In this document: piece after piece, positions 46,681-57,725 of the stretch
How the letters are laid out: each line of letters opens with the position of its first letter
Numbering within the stretch: the stretch's first letter is position 1
Assembly: GCA_027924645.1 (NCBI GenBank)
Contig: BSBN01001687.1
Coordinates: 806,001-870,000 of the forward strand
DNA: 64,000 nt
From: Cunninghamia lanceolata
Taxonomy: Eukaryota; Streptophyta; Pinopsida; Cupressales; Cupressaceae
Direction of reading: 5' to 3'
Notes under the pieces: model-generated
Databases searched by the model: none
Told to the model about the DNA's origin: nothing
What the model saw: only the letters and a program-made list of their open reading frames with translations
Program-made: the position numbers and the translations under genes

Positions 46681-47463
46681 AAGTTAACACCTATGGAAAA
46701 TAAGGAGATAAGAAAGCAAGTGGAGGACCTTTTGAAGAAGGGATTGATAAGGGAAAGTCTAATCCCTTGTGTTGTTCCTGTAGTATTGGTTCCAAAGAAA
46801 GGAGGGGAATGGCACATGTGTATTGATTCAAGGGCAATTAATAAAATCACCATAAGATATAGGTTTCCCATACCTAGAATTGAAGATTTAATGGATTGTT
46901 TGAGTGGTTCCATGTATTTTTATAAAATAGATTTGAAAAGTGGCTATCACCAAATAAGAATCAGACCAGGGGATGAATGGAAAATAGCCTTTAAGACTAG
47001 TGATGGGTTGTATGAGTGGCTAGTTATGCCTTTTGGATTGTCTAATGCCTCTAGTACTTTTATGCGGTTAATGAATGAGGTTTTAAAAGCATTTATTGGT
47101 AAATTTGTGGTTGTATATTTGGATAACATTTTGGTGTTTAGCAGGTCTAAAGAGGAGCATATAGAGCATTTGAGGCAAGTTATGAAGAGGCTACATGAAG
47201 AAAAGTTACAGATCAATTTGAAGAAGTGTGTGTTTATGCAGACCGAGCTGGTTTACTTAGGCTTTGTGGTGTCAAAAGAAGCGCTGAAAATGGATAAGGA
47301 GAAGGTTCAGGCCATACTTGATTGGCCATCACCAAGAAGTGTCATGGAGGTAAGGAGTTTTCATGGTCTTTCTAGTTTTTATAGAAATTTTATAAGAAAT
47401 TTCAGTCATGTAGCAGCACCTATCTTGGAGACTATTAAGGGGAATAAAAGACCATTTCTTTAG
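46681..47463 (+). pseudogene. E3 reverse transcriptase
   Basis: One open stretch holds all RT blocks: Q-V-E-D-L-L-K-K-G-L-I, V-P-V-V-L-V-P-K-K-G-G, W-H-M-C-I-D-S-R-A-I-N, F-P-I-P-R-I-E-D-L, K-I-D-L-K-S-G-Y-H-Q-I-R, W-L-V-M-P-F-G-L-S-N-A, and L-V-Y-L-G-F-V-V. The catalytic box is Y-L-D-N (47116-47127) instead of Y-x-D-D, a GAC/GAT to AAC change that should kill polymerase activity. The thumb/connection part F-H-G-L-S-S-F-Y-R is intact. A stop at 47461 and a frameshift near 47500 separate it from RNase H. Confidence 0.92.
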
Positions 47464-47930
47464 GCTAAGAAGGCTAAAGAAAATTTCAGATTTCTCAAGA
47501 AAAAAGGTGAGTGAACAACCCATACTTGCTTTGCCTGATTTTGATAAAGTGTTTCAAGTAGAGTGTGATGCTAGTGGTTTGGCTATTGGGGCAGTCTTAA
47601 GTCAAGAGGGAAAACTGGTTGCATATTTTAGTGAGAAGTTAAATGAAGCAAAAAGAAAGTATTCTTCTTATGATTTGGAGTTTTATGCTTTGGTTCAGTC
47701 CCTCAAGAAGTGGAGACATTATCTATTGCCAAAGGAGTTCATTGTGTATACGAATAACCATGCTTTGTAGTTTATTAACAGCCAACACAAATTGAATCAA
47801 AGGCATGCTAAATGGGTTGAGTATATTCAAAGTTTTAACTTTGTTTTGAAGAATAAGAGTGGTCAAATGAATAGAGTTGCTAATACTTTAAGTAGGAAGA
47901 GTTTATTGTTGAGTGAAATATAAACTAACA
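47464..47930 (+). pseudogene. E3 RNase H
   Basis: V-E-C-D-A-S-G-L-A-I-G-A-V-L-S-Q gives the first Asp; K-Y-S-S-Y-D-L-E-F-Y-A-L-V gives the Glu. The third motif reads Y-T-N-N-H-A-L, where T-D-N/H-x-A-L is expected, so the Asp is now Asn, followed by a stop in place of a Gln codon. The tail N-R-V-A-N-T-L-S-R replaces the usual A-D-A-L-S-R, so the fourth Asp is also lost. RNase H removes the RNA strand after copying. Confidence 0.88.
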
Positions 47931-48029
47931 GTGTGGGGTTTGAAAGTTTGAAAGAGTTGTATGCAGAAGATGCAGATTTTGGAGAAGCATTTGTAGCTTG
48001 CAATGATCCTAGTTGCCGGAATAGAGAGC

Positions 48030-49025
48030 CGTGAACTGATAACATGATTCAAGAAGGTTTATTGTTTAAGGAAAACAAGTTGTGTATCCCTAGAGGCTCC
48101 ATGAGAGATAATTTGTTGAAGGAAAAACATAGTGGTAGTCTTGCTGGTCACTTTGGATAGGATAAGACTTTTCTATAGCTAAGCACTCATTATTATTGGC
48201 CCAAGATGAAGGCAGATGTGAAAAGATGTGGAAAGGTGTAGAATTTGTCAACATGCTAAGAGAAGAAGTCAAAATGTGGGGCTCTATCAGCCATTACCAG
48301 TTCCAACCAGACCTTGGGATTCGGTGAGTATGGATTTTGTGTTGGGTTTGCCCCATACACAAAGGGGTAATGATTCAATTTTTGTTGTGGTAGATCAATT
48401 TTCAAAAATGGTGCATTTTATACCATGTAAGAAGACTAGTGATGCCACTAACATTGCCAATTTGTTCTTTAAAGAAGTTGTAAGGCTACATGGTATTCCT
48501 AGAAGCATAATTTCTGACAGGGATACTAAGTTTGTGGGTCATTTTTGGAGGACTCTATGGAGGAAATTGGGCACAAATCTAAGTTTTAGTTCTGCTTATC
48601 ATCAGCAAATGGATGGACAGACTGAGGTTGTCAATAGAAGCCTTGGTAATTGGTTAAGGTGTCTTGTTGGTAGTTCACTTTGAATTTGGGATCTCATGTT
48701 GGCACAAGCTAAATTTGCATATAATGATTCCCCAAATAAGAGCACATGTTTTAGTCCTTTTTATGTGGTGTATGGTATGCATCCAAGAGGTGTATTTGAA
48801 CTTTGTGATCTTACTGGAATGGAGAAGAGGAATGTATATGGGGAAGACTTTTCTCAAGTCATTCATGACATTTAAGAGAAGGTGAAGAATAACATTGAGG
48901 ACAGTAATCTACAGTACAAAAAGCATGTTGATCAAAAGAAAAGAGAGTTGCAGTTTCAGGTTGGAGACCTCGTATTGGCACATCTTCGAAAGGAGAGATT
49001 TCCTACAAGAACATACAATAAACTT
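48030..49025 (+). pseudogene. E3 integrase
   Basis: The zinc-binding end has H-S-G-S-L-A-G-H-F-G (about 48130) and C-R-I-C-Q-H-A-K (48237-48260), with a frameshift between. The core carries the full triad: M-D-F-V-L-G-L-P (48330), I-S-D-R-D-T-K-F (48515) and D-G-Q-T-E-V-V-N-R (48615). After a stop near 48682 the end of the core continues in another frame (Q-A-K-F-A-Y-N-D-S-P, about 48705) and leads to V-G-D-L-V-L-A-H-L-R-K-E-R-F-P (48960). It would insert the DNA copy; chromoviruses target chromatin through the tail that follows. Confidence 0.88.
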
Positions 49026-49028
49026 TAG

Positions 49029-49403
49029 ATGAAGAAGATTGGTCCATGCCAAATCCTTAGGAAGTTTTCTGCCAATGCTTATGAGATATCACTTCCTACA
49101 AAGTTGAATATATCTCCCATTTTTAATGTAGCAGATCTATATCCATACAAAGGGGATAAAGAGGCAGATGAAGTTGAAGTAGTTGATTCATCTGATGAAG
49201 AGCAATCTGGGATAGTCACTGCTTCACCACAGATTGTATGCATTCTAGATAAATAATTGTTGAAGAAGACCCGTAAGCATGAGTACTACAAATATCTCAT
49301 CAAATGGAGCAATCATCTGGTTGAAGATGCTTCTTGGCTCACTAAGGATGAGATCATTAAGCAGGGTCATTTAGTAGTAGACCTCATGAGCAGTAGCTCA
49401 TGA
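49029..49403 (+). pseudogene. E3 integrase tail with chromodomain-like end
   Basis: K-K-I-G-P-C-Q-I-L (GPY/F-like), then S-P-I-F-N-V-A-D-L-Y-P-Y. After a stop at 49254-49256 the frame goes on with K-T-R-K-H-E-Y-Y-K-Y-L-I-K-W-S, then V-E-D-A-S-W-L (49260-49350), the chromodomain pattern Y-L-I-K-W...W that reads histone marks in chromoviruses. Ends at TGA 49401-49403, 22 bases before the LTR. Confidence 0.82.
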
Positions 49404-49425
49404 TTTCTTTCCACCTTGGGGAGTT
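49404..49425 (+). other. E3 polypurine-tract region
   Basis: TTGGGGAGTT lies directly before the 3' LTR. It is short and partly decayed, but in the expected position for second-strand priming. Confidence 0.6.
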
Positions 49426-50230
49426 TGATGTGGAGCATCATGCCTACAATTTTGGTTTTTCTTTTTGCTATTTTGTTATCTTTTCTTGGTATTTTGGGGG
49501 TGTCTCTTTCTTGTAACTCCTTCCTTGTGAAACTAAATAACTTACCGAGAAGTTCTTGTCGCTAAGTGACAGAAACTCATCCTTAGGGAACCTTTCTCTA
49601 TCAACCGTTATTTTTCCATACCAAACAACTTACTTGTCGATTTGGTTCTGGTTCAACAGTTTGGACAATTTGAAAGGAATGTGAGAGGTTGCAGGTATGG
49701 ACAGAGGAAAAATACATGGAAACCATCGAAGGAGTCTAGCTACTCTATGATGTAGTTCAGTGAGGAAAGTGAAAAGTTGGGTGCTGGAGAGTGCGACAGC
49801 AGGGGAAATGAAGCGGCATCTAATCTGCATGGGACAGAGGAAAATGAAACGACAAGGGTCGATGGGTAAAAAGGGACCAATGGTGGTAAGAGAAGGAGGA
49901 GGTGAATCAACATGGATCATAGAGAGTAGGTCAGGAGGATAGAAGTAAAAGGAGGAAGTAGTATTAATTTCTAATATATAGAATGGTCATTTTGTGCAGG
50001 CTGATAAAAAAATTGATTCTTAATGCTTTGTTAGTATAATAAAACCAAGTGGAGAGTTGGATTTAACAATCAATCTTTTGTGTATATTCAGGCATTATGA
50101 ATCTGAATCTAAATATTTCCTGGCATTTTTGGAGAAATCATTTATTAAGCTCCTGTCATTTATTCTGAATCTCCATTTGTTTGAAGTCATTGTATTGTTG
50201 TGTGAATCTGTGACTAGCAAGGCTCTATCA
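49426..50230 (+). repeat. E3 3' LTR
   Basis: 805 bases, TGATGTGGAGC to GGCTCTATCA, collinear with 43973-44788 and followed by the CTAAT duplication. Confidence 0.92.
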
Positions 50231-50235
50231 CTAAT

Positions 50236-50944
50236 CTAGAGGATTGGACACTCAAGATTTCATAACTTTGTCTGTACTTACATGTGGCTTTTGTGTTTGC
50301 ATCAACATCATCATCATCACTTTCTATAGAGTCAAAAACTGCATATCTTACAAATTCAACTCTATAAATCACACCTTTGTAATGTTCATCCCCTTAGTAT
50401 GTTTTAGGATGATCTTAACCTTAAATTTAGCCTTTTTCTTGATCTAAGTCACAACTTTCTGTTTATTTTTGTGTCTATGCTTAATGCTATGTTTTTTTAT
50501 GGTTCTACTTGTATTAACCCCTAATCTTTTTGTCGATTACTTGTTTTAAAACATACTGTGGGTGCATAGACATCCTTGCACATGTGACTACACCCTAAAT
50601 GGAACAGAGTTGTATGATCATGTTCCAACAAAAAAGATGAAGTCATTTCAATTGGCGGATAGTCGTAATGACCAATCATGTGAATATCTTATTATTGAAC
50701 TACTTCCCCTTGATTCCTTTCCTAAAATAACATAGAAATGATTGGCATTTTTAAAAGGAACATTCCTTGGATTATTTTTTACATTACAGTATACAAATTT
50801 CATCTTTTGCATTCCTTAATTTTCTAACAATATTCCATGCATGCTATTCGACAACTCTCGTGCTCTCATGCTTTCATGGTTTGATTTTTTTCTCTACAAC
50901 ACTTTTGAAACTTTAAGCTTTTTGGCATTCTATGAATCTCCTAT
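50236..50944. other. Spacer between E3 and E4
   Basis: No gene, repeat or boundary seen. It is the right flank of the E3 insertion. Confidence 0.5.
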
Positions 50945-50972
50945 TGTATACACCTAAAAATGGCAAAGACAA

Positions 50973-51280
50973 ATTAAATAAATATTTATTATTTATTTAA
51001 TTCCCATTCTTCTATCATTTAGTAAATTTATCAATTTATCTATTTGATTCGAGTTCATCATTAATAGTTCAAATATTAAATAAATATCAATTTATTTAAT
51101 TAAGTCAATTAAACCCACTCTTCTAATGGCATCCATTAATTAAATAATAATCAAATTATTTAATCACAAATCATCCTATTCCAAAGTCAAAAGTCCTCTA
51201 TTCCACATCATCCAAGCCACCTCACATCCACCTCATCATCTTGCACATGTAATTAAATATTTTTAATATTTAATTAATCC
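50973..51280. repeat. Cluster of ATTTAATT palindromes in E4 U3
   Basis: Four AT hairpins spaced by roughly 60-150 bases: about 50973-51002, 51075-51105, 51135-51165 and 51249-51278. Each has a TTAAATA-type arm, a few bases, and a TATTTAATT-type arm. The E5 LTR carries a similar series. Confidence 0.6.
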
Positions 51281-51637
51281 ATTTTCCCTCACCCACATGG
51301 GCCTATTCTTCCTCCAACCATCCCTATTCCAAAGGGCATGGTCTCTCCATGTCACCATGGTCAAAGGGACACTTTGTGACACTTGTTCCATAGTCCCTAG
51401 AATCTTTCCAACCTCCCTACAAACATGCTCTTCTTGTTTGACTTTCTCTATTTGGTCATTGTGAGCCTTGTGACATATGGACTCATGTAACACATTTCTC
51501 TCCTCCATGTCAAGGTGAGAGGAACATCTTCCCTCTTTCTCTCCCTCATCTCAACCAATTCAATCCTCACCATACACCTCACAAGACCAAGTCTCCACCT
51601 TTGAGATCTTGACACATGGATTTGGCCCTCCTTGGCC

Positions 51638-51644
51638 TATAAAA
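51638..51644 (+). promoter_or_regulatory. TATA box of E4 LTR
   Basis: CCTATAAAAGG context about 420 bases before the LTR end; transcription would start near 51670. Confidence 0.65.
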
Positions 51645-52061
51645 GGAAGCTCACTCCCTCATTCTACAACACACAAGCTATAGCAAAGTTACTCTGCAAA
51701 AATTCCAGCGTGCCTTTGGCTAAGCATTCATATTGCTCATTACATTTTATATCCATTATCTTCATATCCACACAATCATGGCTTCAATCATCCATCTCCC
51801 ATCCTCACAATAGTTGCATTGTAGGTAATCTCCATTGCATTTTATCCAACATACATCTATTCAAGTATTGTCATCTTCAAACAGTGAGGAAGCACGCTTC
51901 TAAGAGCTCTATTCATCAACAAGATCAATACAAGATAGGAAAACAATGAAGATTTCGAGGTAAATCAGTCTTCAAGGTAACAATATTTGATTTGTATCAT
52001 ATTTCATTGAGATTATTGGATTATTAGTAGTTTAGTACTGTTGACAATATTTCCACTAACA

Positions 52062-52081
52062 TTTTTGGCACCCACCGTGGG
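52062..52081 (+). other. E4 primer binding site
   Basis: TTTTTGGCACCCACCGTGGG follows the LTR end. It matches the TTGGCGCCCACCGTGGGG type of Tat/Ogre elements with one CG to CA change. Confidence 0.75.
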
Positions 52082-54412
52082 GCCTTGCCCCATTTTTTAA
52101 CTTCCATCTAAGTGTTTTGTGAAGGTTCTATCACGACAGGTCGGTTCTACGCATACAACTTCCAGTTTTGCGCATCCAACATTTTCTACAGTGCTTTTAC
52201 CTTTTAGCCCATCCAAACTATTATGCTATGCATCTGAGGAGTCTTGTCACGCTTCTAATATTCCTACGCATATACAGTGCAGTCCTACACTTTTGACTGT
52301 TATTGTCATGCATTTGTGAATCCACACATATACTACGCAGTGCAGTGCATATGAATTGTAGTCCTGCACTTTCAAATTGTAATAGAGAGTTGTAAAATTT
52401 TTATAAGGTTTTCCGTACTAACTTTCATTTGCAAGTGTTAAGAGCTGGATCTAGTCATTTTAGCCACATTATTAAGCCGCCTAGAACTAATTAGGAAGGA
52501 GTAACTTAATATGTTAATGCAAATCTTCACATAGACTTAACTAGGAGGAAAGTAAATCATTTTGTTGCATCACAACTTTTATCTAGTCCCAACCTAGGGG
52601 TTAAAATTGAACAATTCCTTTATGTTTTTACTATCTTGCACTACAATCTATCACATAGCTTAATAGGGGAAAGTAACACTTGTTTTATTTCTACAAACAA
52701 CAATCTACACCTCAATTTGTTAGAGGGATAAAATTAACAAAATCTTTTCCAAGTTATTGCTATCTTGTTACAAATTTTTGTGCTTGGTAGAGTTAAAACA
52801 TTTAGTTATTTTTCTTTTAACTAGGAAGTTAAAGAACCAGTGTTCTTCATGTTTTTAGAATGATAATAGGACTATGCTCTCCCCTTAACTGGGTGACCAA
52901 AATGCCAAACTTATCATTTTGCATGTTTTACCTTTAGCAAGGCCTGCCCTTGGAATTCTTTCCTTCCAAGTGGGACAACCTTGAGTGATAACGGGCTAAA
53001 GCCAAGCTCCTCCAAGTCACTATAAATAAATTGAATTTGTGATGAAATTTACAAGCGATAGGTGTTGTTGTGTTACATCGACCAATGTTTCCCCCAAAAC
53101 CCTATGGAACGTAACCTCTACAGGCTGGGAAGCCTTCTTATCAAAGCGAATGGCTGCACGTGTAACCACCTGAACGGATGCCTTGACTAAAATCCTTTTG
53201 TTCTAGTAAGCCAAAATCCCCAATTTGATGACACAAGAGGAGGAACCTCTAGAGTTGTCTAACATCATACACTCATTTAGTGTAGAGATAGAAAAGTTCA
53301 ACTCTTCGAAGGAACTATAACTTGGTATGCATGATAAGTGAGTGTCGTGGAGGGGAGCTGGTGCTACCAAGTTATTAGTTGTCCGCCTTTATGCAAGTGG
53401 CTGGTGTAAAAACCAAGTTAGAACTCATCAAATATTGTCCTTGCCATCCTAGGATTGTAAATGTTTGTTTTTAATTTTGTTAAGTAATCATGAAAACCTT
53501 TTGTTCTCTGTGTTTTCTAGCAATAACTTGAACCAAAATCAACATTTCAAACCTTAGATTAACTTAGGAAAACATTCCAAACAAATCAAACTATCAAACT
53601 GAAACAAAAAACCAAATACCTGTAGTTCTGTGTATTTAAAACATTCTGCCACACATACAACACATTTTGCTATGCATTTAATCATGTTGTGCATATAACT
53701 AATTTTGTCGCACATCTGAAACTTTTTGCTACGCTTATAATCTTTCAATGCTTTTAACACATAAAGTAGCGCTTATAAAATATAGTGTTGCACTTTTAAA
53801 ATTAGCCAGATCTGCCCATTTGATCCACAGAGCTACACATTTGACCTGTTATCCTACGCTTTTGAAGCTGCGCATCCAAAACAGAGGCATATTTTGTACA
53901 ATTTGGAATTAAAATATTATCAATTTTAGGTACCCTTTTTGCTATAGTTTCACCTTGAAAAATTAGTTATACCGTACAAACACCTTTCCATATCATTTTT
54001 GCAAACATCTTCTTTTCACATCATAGCCTTGTTATCAAAAACCTCAAAATCAAACCACAACTTGCTTCTAGTACCTAGTTGATACTCTACCAACCCAAAC
54101 AAGAGCTAGTTAGTTTTTATAACAGGATTTCAAATCATCCTTCCCAACAAAACTATACTAGTGTAACCTTGACAAGAAAATAGTCCTCATCAAATAGCAG
54201 TGTCAATCTATCCCTATTTGGACTACCACTTGTATCACACTTCGATAGCTATTAGACATTATAGCTCAAGATTTACCTTGTTTGAGACAAACTTAGAATC
54301 AACAAAACCTTAGCAAAATCAATTCTAATCAAACTTAGCTTCTATCACATCACACCTCCAATCAATAATCAAAATCTAACAAGTCTCATTTCATCCCGTC
54401 CCAAAATATTGC
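52082..54412 (+). other. E4 leader with repeated CTACGCAT-type words
   Basis: 2.3 kb with no gene. Two parts, 52140-52380 and 53640-53890, are dense in short words such as CTACGCAT, TGCGCATCC, TACGCTT and their decayed forms (TACACAT, GTGCAT). The middle (52.4-53.5 kb) shows nothing I recognise. Long leaders before gag are usual for Ogre-like elements. Confidence 0.5.
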
Positions 54413-55259
54413 ATGGTGCAAACTAGATCTCAATCAAAACAAAAGCAAAACATGGACAACCTTAACAATAATATACCTAATCTGGATGATGAGGAAGTCT
54501 CTCAAGAGGAAATCCTCCAACTCCAAGATTCTAAGTTCCAAAAGATAATGGATAGAGTTGTTTCTACGGACCCTCAAAAGTATTTCCTCATGCTTGCTCA
54601 ACAAGGAGCAAAATTACCCACAAACTTTGATATCTCTAATTTACGAGAGAATAATGCCTCAAAAAAAGCTGAGTCGTCGAAAGATGGCTCCAAAACTGAA
54701 AAAGAGACTCCAAAAAAAGAAAAGGCTAAGGATACACTTAATCCATTGGATGCATTGGCAACCCAAATCCAAGCCTTACGACAACAATTGGTAGATATCC
54801 AAAGTGGAACCTCAACGAAACATTATTCACTTGAAGATATCTCACCTTACCCATTTGACAAATCCTTGAACATGATACCTTTTCCTATAAGATTTGAAGT
54901 GCCAAATTTTGACAAGTATAGAGGAAAAGGAGATCCTAGAGATCATATTAGGGAATTTAGTGCCGATTGTCTTGAAGTCGCCCACAATGAAACTTATCTA
55001 ATGTGATTATTCCCTAGAAGCCTAAGAGGACAAGCTATGGAGTGGTTTTCACGTCTACCTCCTGGCATCCGCACCTTTAACAAATTAGTGGACAAATTCA
55101 TCACACATTTCTCTTATAACATAGAACATGAAATCTCCATGCTAGACCTTTGCAATAATAAACAAAAAGGAGGAGAATCATTGCATCTTTCCTACAAAGG
55201 TGGAGGCAGCTTGCGAGCAAGTGTCCCTATCACATACCTAAAAAACAAATGATAGAAAT
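54413..55259 (+). pseudogene. E4 gag, truncated by E5
   Basis: ATG 54413 begins M-V-Q-T-R-S-Q-S-K-Q, a common start of Tat-type Gag. A charged Lys/Glu-rich part (residues 85-110) leads to the core: P-F-P-I-R-F-E-V-P-N-F-D-K-Y-R-G, G-D-P-R-D-H-I-R-E-F, then after one in-frame TGA (an Arg codon CGA changed) L-F-P-R-S-L-R-G-Q-A-M-E-W-F, L-V-D-K-F-I-T-H-F and S-M-L-D-L-C-N. A frameshift near 55195 is followed by R-W-R-Q-L-A-S-K-C-P. The frame ends in K-Q-M-I-E-I at the E5 edge. Confidence 0.88.
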
Positions 55260-55511
55260 TGTGATTAGTGAAATCAAAATGAGATAGAAAAACATAAAAC
55301 AAGTGCATAAACAAGCATTATACCTCACTATGATCAACAAATCCAAGATAGGGTTGTAGAATCTTGCGCCCAAGAACTCCTAGATATACCCAAGATGATG
55401 GATTCTATGTGAAATGCTCTCTACAATGCAACTCACAAACTAGCTCAAGAGATTTTTTAGCATGGTAACTCTACTTAGATATTGGATGATAAAATGGCTT
55501 AGAGGATGTTG

Positions 55512-55519
55512 TATTTATA
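55512..55519 (-). promoter_or_regulatory. TATA box of E5 LTR
   Basis: Minus strand GCCTATAAATACAAC, about 250 bases before the proposed LTR end. Confidence 0.55.
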
Positions 55520-56003
55520 GGCATTTTGGAGAGATTTTGATCTAATGGTTGAAATTGATTTGGGAGATCAATGGTGGAGGATGAAGATGATGTGGAGGGC
55601 CTATATTTCATCTTGGAAAATGGAGAGCTAGGAATAAAGATGAATTTTTAATTCATCTTGAGAAAGGGGTGAATTAAATGAGGTTGGGTGAGATGGATTT
55701 TATGTGAATTAAAAATTCACATGGGGAAGGGTAAAATGAATTTAAAATTCATTTGGGGAAGAGTGGATATTAATGCTTATGACATGTATAAGAGGTTTTA
55801 ATGAGGGTTATGACACGTGTGTATAAAAAATTGATTTATATGAGATAGATTTCAATTTTTTATTTGTGGGATGTGGGGAGGAGTGTTAATCAAGGTTTAA
55901 CCATTTTAATTAGGGTGATTAGCCTAATTAATATGGCTGAAAAAAATTAGGGAATGGGTTAGTGGGAGGTTAAGATTAATTAAATAAGGTTTTATTTAAT
56001 TAA

Positions 56004-56318
56004 TCCTAGGTCTAGGGTCACCGATAAGGGCGTGGTTCGGTGGTTAAGTCGCTCGGTTGTAGTATTGACACTAGAGTTCAAACCCCCGCTGGGCCAACGA
56101 GCTCATAGGCGTTATGCCTTCGCTGGGCCAATGAGCTTGTAGGTTTGAAGTGTTCTTTCTTGGGGATGAGGTCCCCTATGTTGTGGCCTTGCCGGTTCAT
56201 AGCTCCAAGCAAAAGCATTGCGTGGAGCCGGAGGGTGTGTCGCACCAACATCACCGGTCACATTAAAAAGTTTACCAGGTGCATTATCTTTTAAAAAAAA
56301 ATCCTAGGTCTAGGGTCA
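56004..56318 (+). mobile_element. tRNA-derived SINE with 17-base target duplication
   Basis: TCCTAGGTCTAGGGTCA occurs at 56004-56020 and 56302-56318. The 281-base insert between them has an RNA polymerase III box A-like TGGTTCGGTGG (56033-56043) and box B-like GAGTTCAAACC (56074-56084), about 30 bases apart as in tRNA genes. It has an internal duplication of CGCTGGGCCAA (near 56088 and 56123) and ends in nine A (56293-56301). These are the marks of a SINE moved by LINE enzymes. I cannot name the family. Confidence 0.88.
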
Positions 56319-56653
56319 TGTAGGTTAGGCTAGGTAATTAAATAATAGATATTTAATTAACTAGGGTAGGAATAGGTTGAATTAATTAGATAAATATGAT
56401 TTACCTAATTAATTGGATTTAGTACAAAGGGGGAATTAACTAAATAAATATTGCATATTTATTTAATTAATTGGTTAAGCTTAAACTATTGAATTAATTA
56501 AATTAATCCAATTGTAGGGGATAAAATGATGAAAAATTAGGTGATGAAGGAATAATTAATTAAATAAAAATTTAATTAATTGATTAGAAGGGAAATTGGT
56601 ATGTTTAGGGATGTTGGGAGTCAGTTTGATGATGACATTTTTAGGTGTCTACA

Positions 56654-56666
56654 TTTGCCCCTCTTT
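56654..56666 (-). other. E5 polypurine tract
   Basis: AAAGAGGGGCAAA on the minus strand, directly before the LTR start at 56653; expected primer for second-strand synthesis. Confidence 0.8.
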
Positions 56667-57180
56667 GACGTGGCATCAGGACCTAGCAGGGAAGTGGCGT
56701 CAGGTCAAAGAAAAATATGCCCCAGCTGCAGGGAAGGAATGAAATGAGTGAGGGATGCCCCCTTGAGAGGTCGGTGAAAAAATTAAAAAAAATTAGGTGG
56801 GCTCTTGAAAGGATGAGACAGGGGTGAAATTTGGATAGGAGAGAGAAAATCAAGTTGATAAGAAGAAAAACGAGCGAAAACGGTTGTGATCTTCACCCTG
56901 GGGAAGAAAAATTGCGTGAAGGGATGACATGGCTTACTATAATTAGAAGACTGGGCCCTAAGAGTGCCACATTTGCACACATCGAGCGACTTAGAAGAAG
57001 GAGAGAAGAGAAGATGGCATATTGTAATCCCATGTTCCCACGATATATGTACATTTGTGAGCGCTTCCGATCATACGGGAGGTCATAGGAGGCTGGACCA
57101 CAGGTAGGCCCTAACCCTAGCTTTGTCATTTTTGTTTTTGTTTCAATTTTTATGCCGGGAAAAGGGATTTTAGGTTTTAG
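56667..57180. other. E5 spacer between antisense ORF region and 3' LTR
   Basis: No gene supported. Purine-rich on the plus strand. A CCCTAACCCTAG telo-box-like word is near 57110. Confidence 0.4.
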
Positions 57181-57660
57181 TTCTATCAGGCGGTCGCCTA
57201 GCGCGAAAAGGAGTGTGGATTAGCGCCATCTTTTGGATTGGTGCTACTCACTTGAGATAGGAAAGGGGCAAATCGGTGCCAAAACATCACGTTTTGGCGC
57301 CATCGTCTATTTTAGCGCAATACGACGCAGGAGCTAGGGTTTGGCAAATTAGCACCAAAAGGGGGCTGGGGTGTCGTGATCTTCTAGATCAGTGCAGTGA
57401 TCTGGAGTGGTGCTATCTTGCAGATTAGCACCATAGTGGAAAGTAGCACCTTCTTGTGGATTGGTGCAATCAGGAAAGGCGACACAATCCCTTGGATTGG
57501 CATGAAAATTTTAAGTGGCACAATGTTCTGGAATGGCATAGAAAGTTTGTGCAGTGGCGTGATATTTTGTTCTAGCACTATATGGAAGTTGGGTAGCACC
57601 ATCTGTAAAGTTGGCGCAAAAGAGAAGAATTTTGGTGCCAAAATTCATTGGCTTCCAATA
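57181..57660 (+). promoter_or_regulatory. Array of GCGC/GGTGC words upstream of the antisense ORF
   Basis: About twenty short words of the kind TTAGCGCCA, TTGGTGCCAAAA, GGATTGGTGC, TAGCACCAT and GTGGCGTGAT, spaced roughly 15-35 bases. Many look like decayed forms of one CG-containing word. The array ends about 65 bases before the ORF start, so a promoter role for that ORF is possible but unproved. Confidence 0.45.
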
Positions 57661-57725
57661 GAAGAAATGTGATATGAAAGGTTTGGTTTTGGAAGAATAG
57701 GTAGGTTTCTAACAAACGTTTGTGG

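Larger units (their letters stand above)
43968..50235 (+). mobile_element. E3: full-length chromovirus (Ty3/gypsy) with target duplication
   Basis: CTAAT at 43968-43972 and 50231-50235 flanks LTRs at 43973-44788 and 49426-50230. Primer site, gag, protease, RT, RNase H, integrase and a chromodomain-like tail are in standard order. About 30 substitutions in the first ~350 bases of the two LTRs, nearly all transitions, mark it as old. All genes are broken. The lineage within chromoviruses (Reina, Tekay or a conifer type) I leave open. Confidence 0.93.
50945..52061 (+). repeat. E4 5' LTR
   Basis: 1,117 bases, TGTATACACC to CCACTAACA. U3 begins with AT-rich palindromes, the TATA box is at 51638-51644, and the primer site follows the CA end. 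Confidence 0.8.
50945..55259 (+). mobile_element. E4: Tat/Ogre-type Ty3/gypsy element, 5' part
   Basis: 5' LTR, primer site, long leader and gag on the plus strand. Gag stops abruptly at about 55259 where the E5 LTR begins, and the rest of E4 is expected beyond the right end of the window, on the far side of E5. Its LTR start TGTATACACCTAAAAATG is close to that of E5, so the two are related families. Confidence 0.8.
55260..56653 (-). repeat. E5 3' LTR carrying a SINE
   Basis: The minus strand starts TGTAGACACCTAAAAATG at 56653. The proposed end TTTCACTAATCACA at 55260 resembles the E4 end TTTCCACTAACA. Without the SINE and one target copy (298 bases) it would be 1,096 bases, near the 1,117 of E4, which supports the left edge. 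It has AT palindromes at 55.97-56.58 kb and a TATA box at 55512-55519. Confidence 0.7.

Noticed and set aside
56021..56100. Possible tRNA gene (box A and B present)
   Set aside because: No cloverleaf closing stem, and it continues into a 280-base body with an A tail and target duplication, so it is a SINE head.
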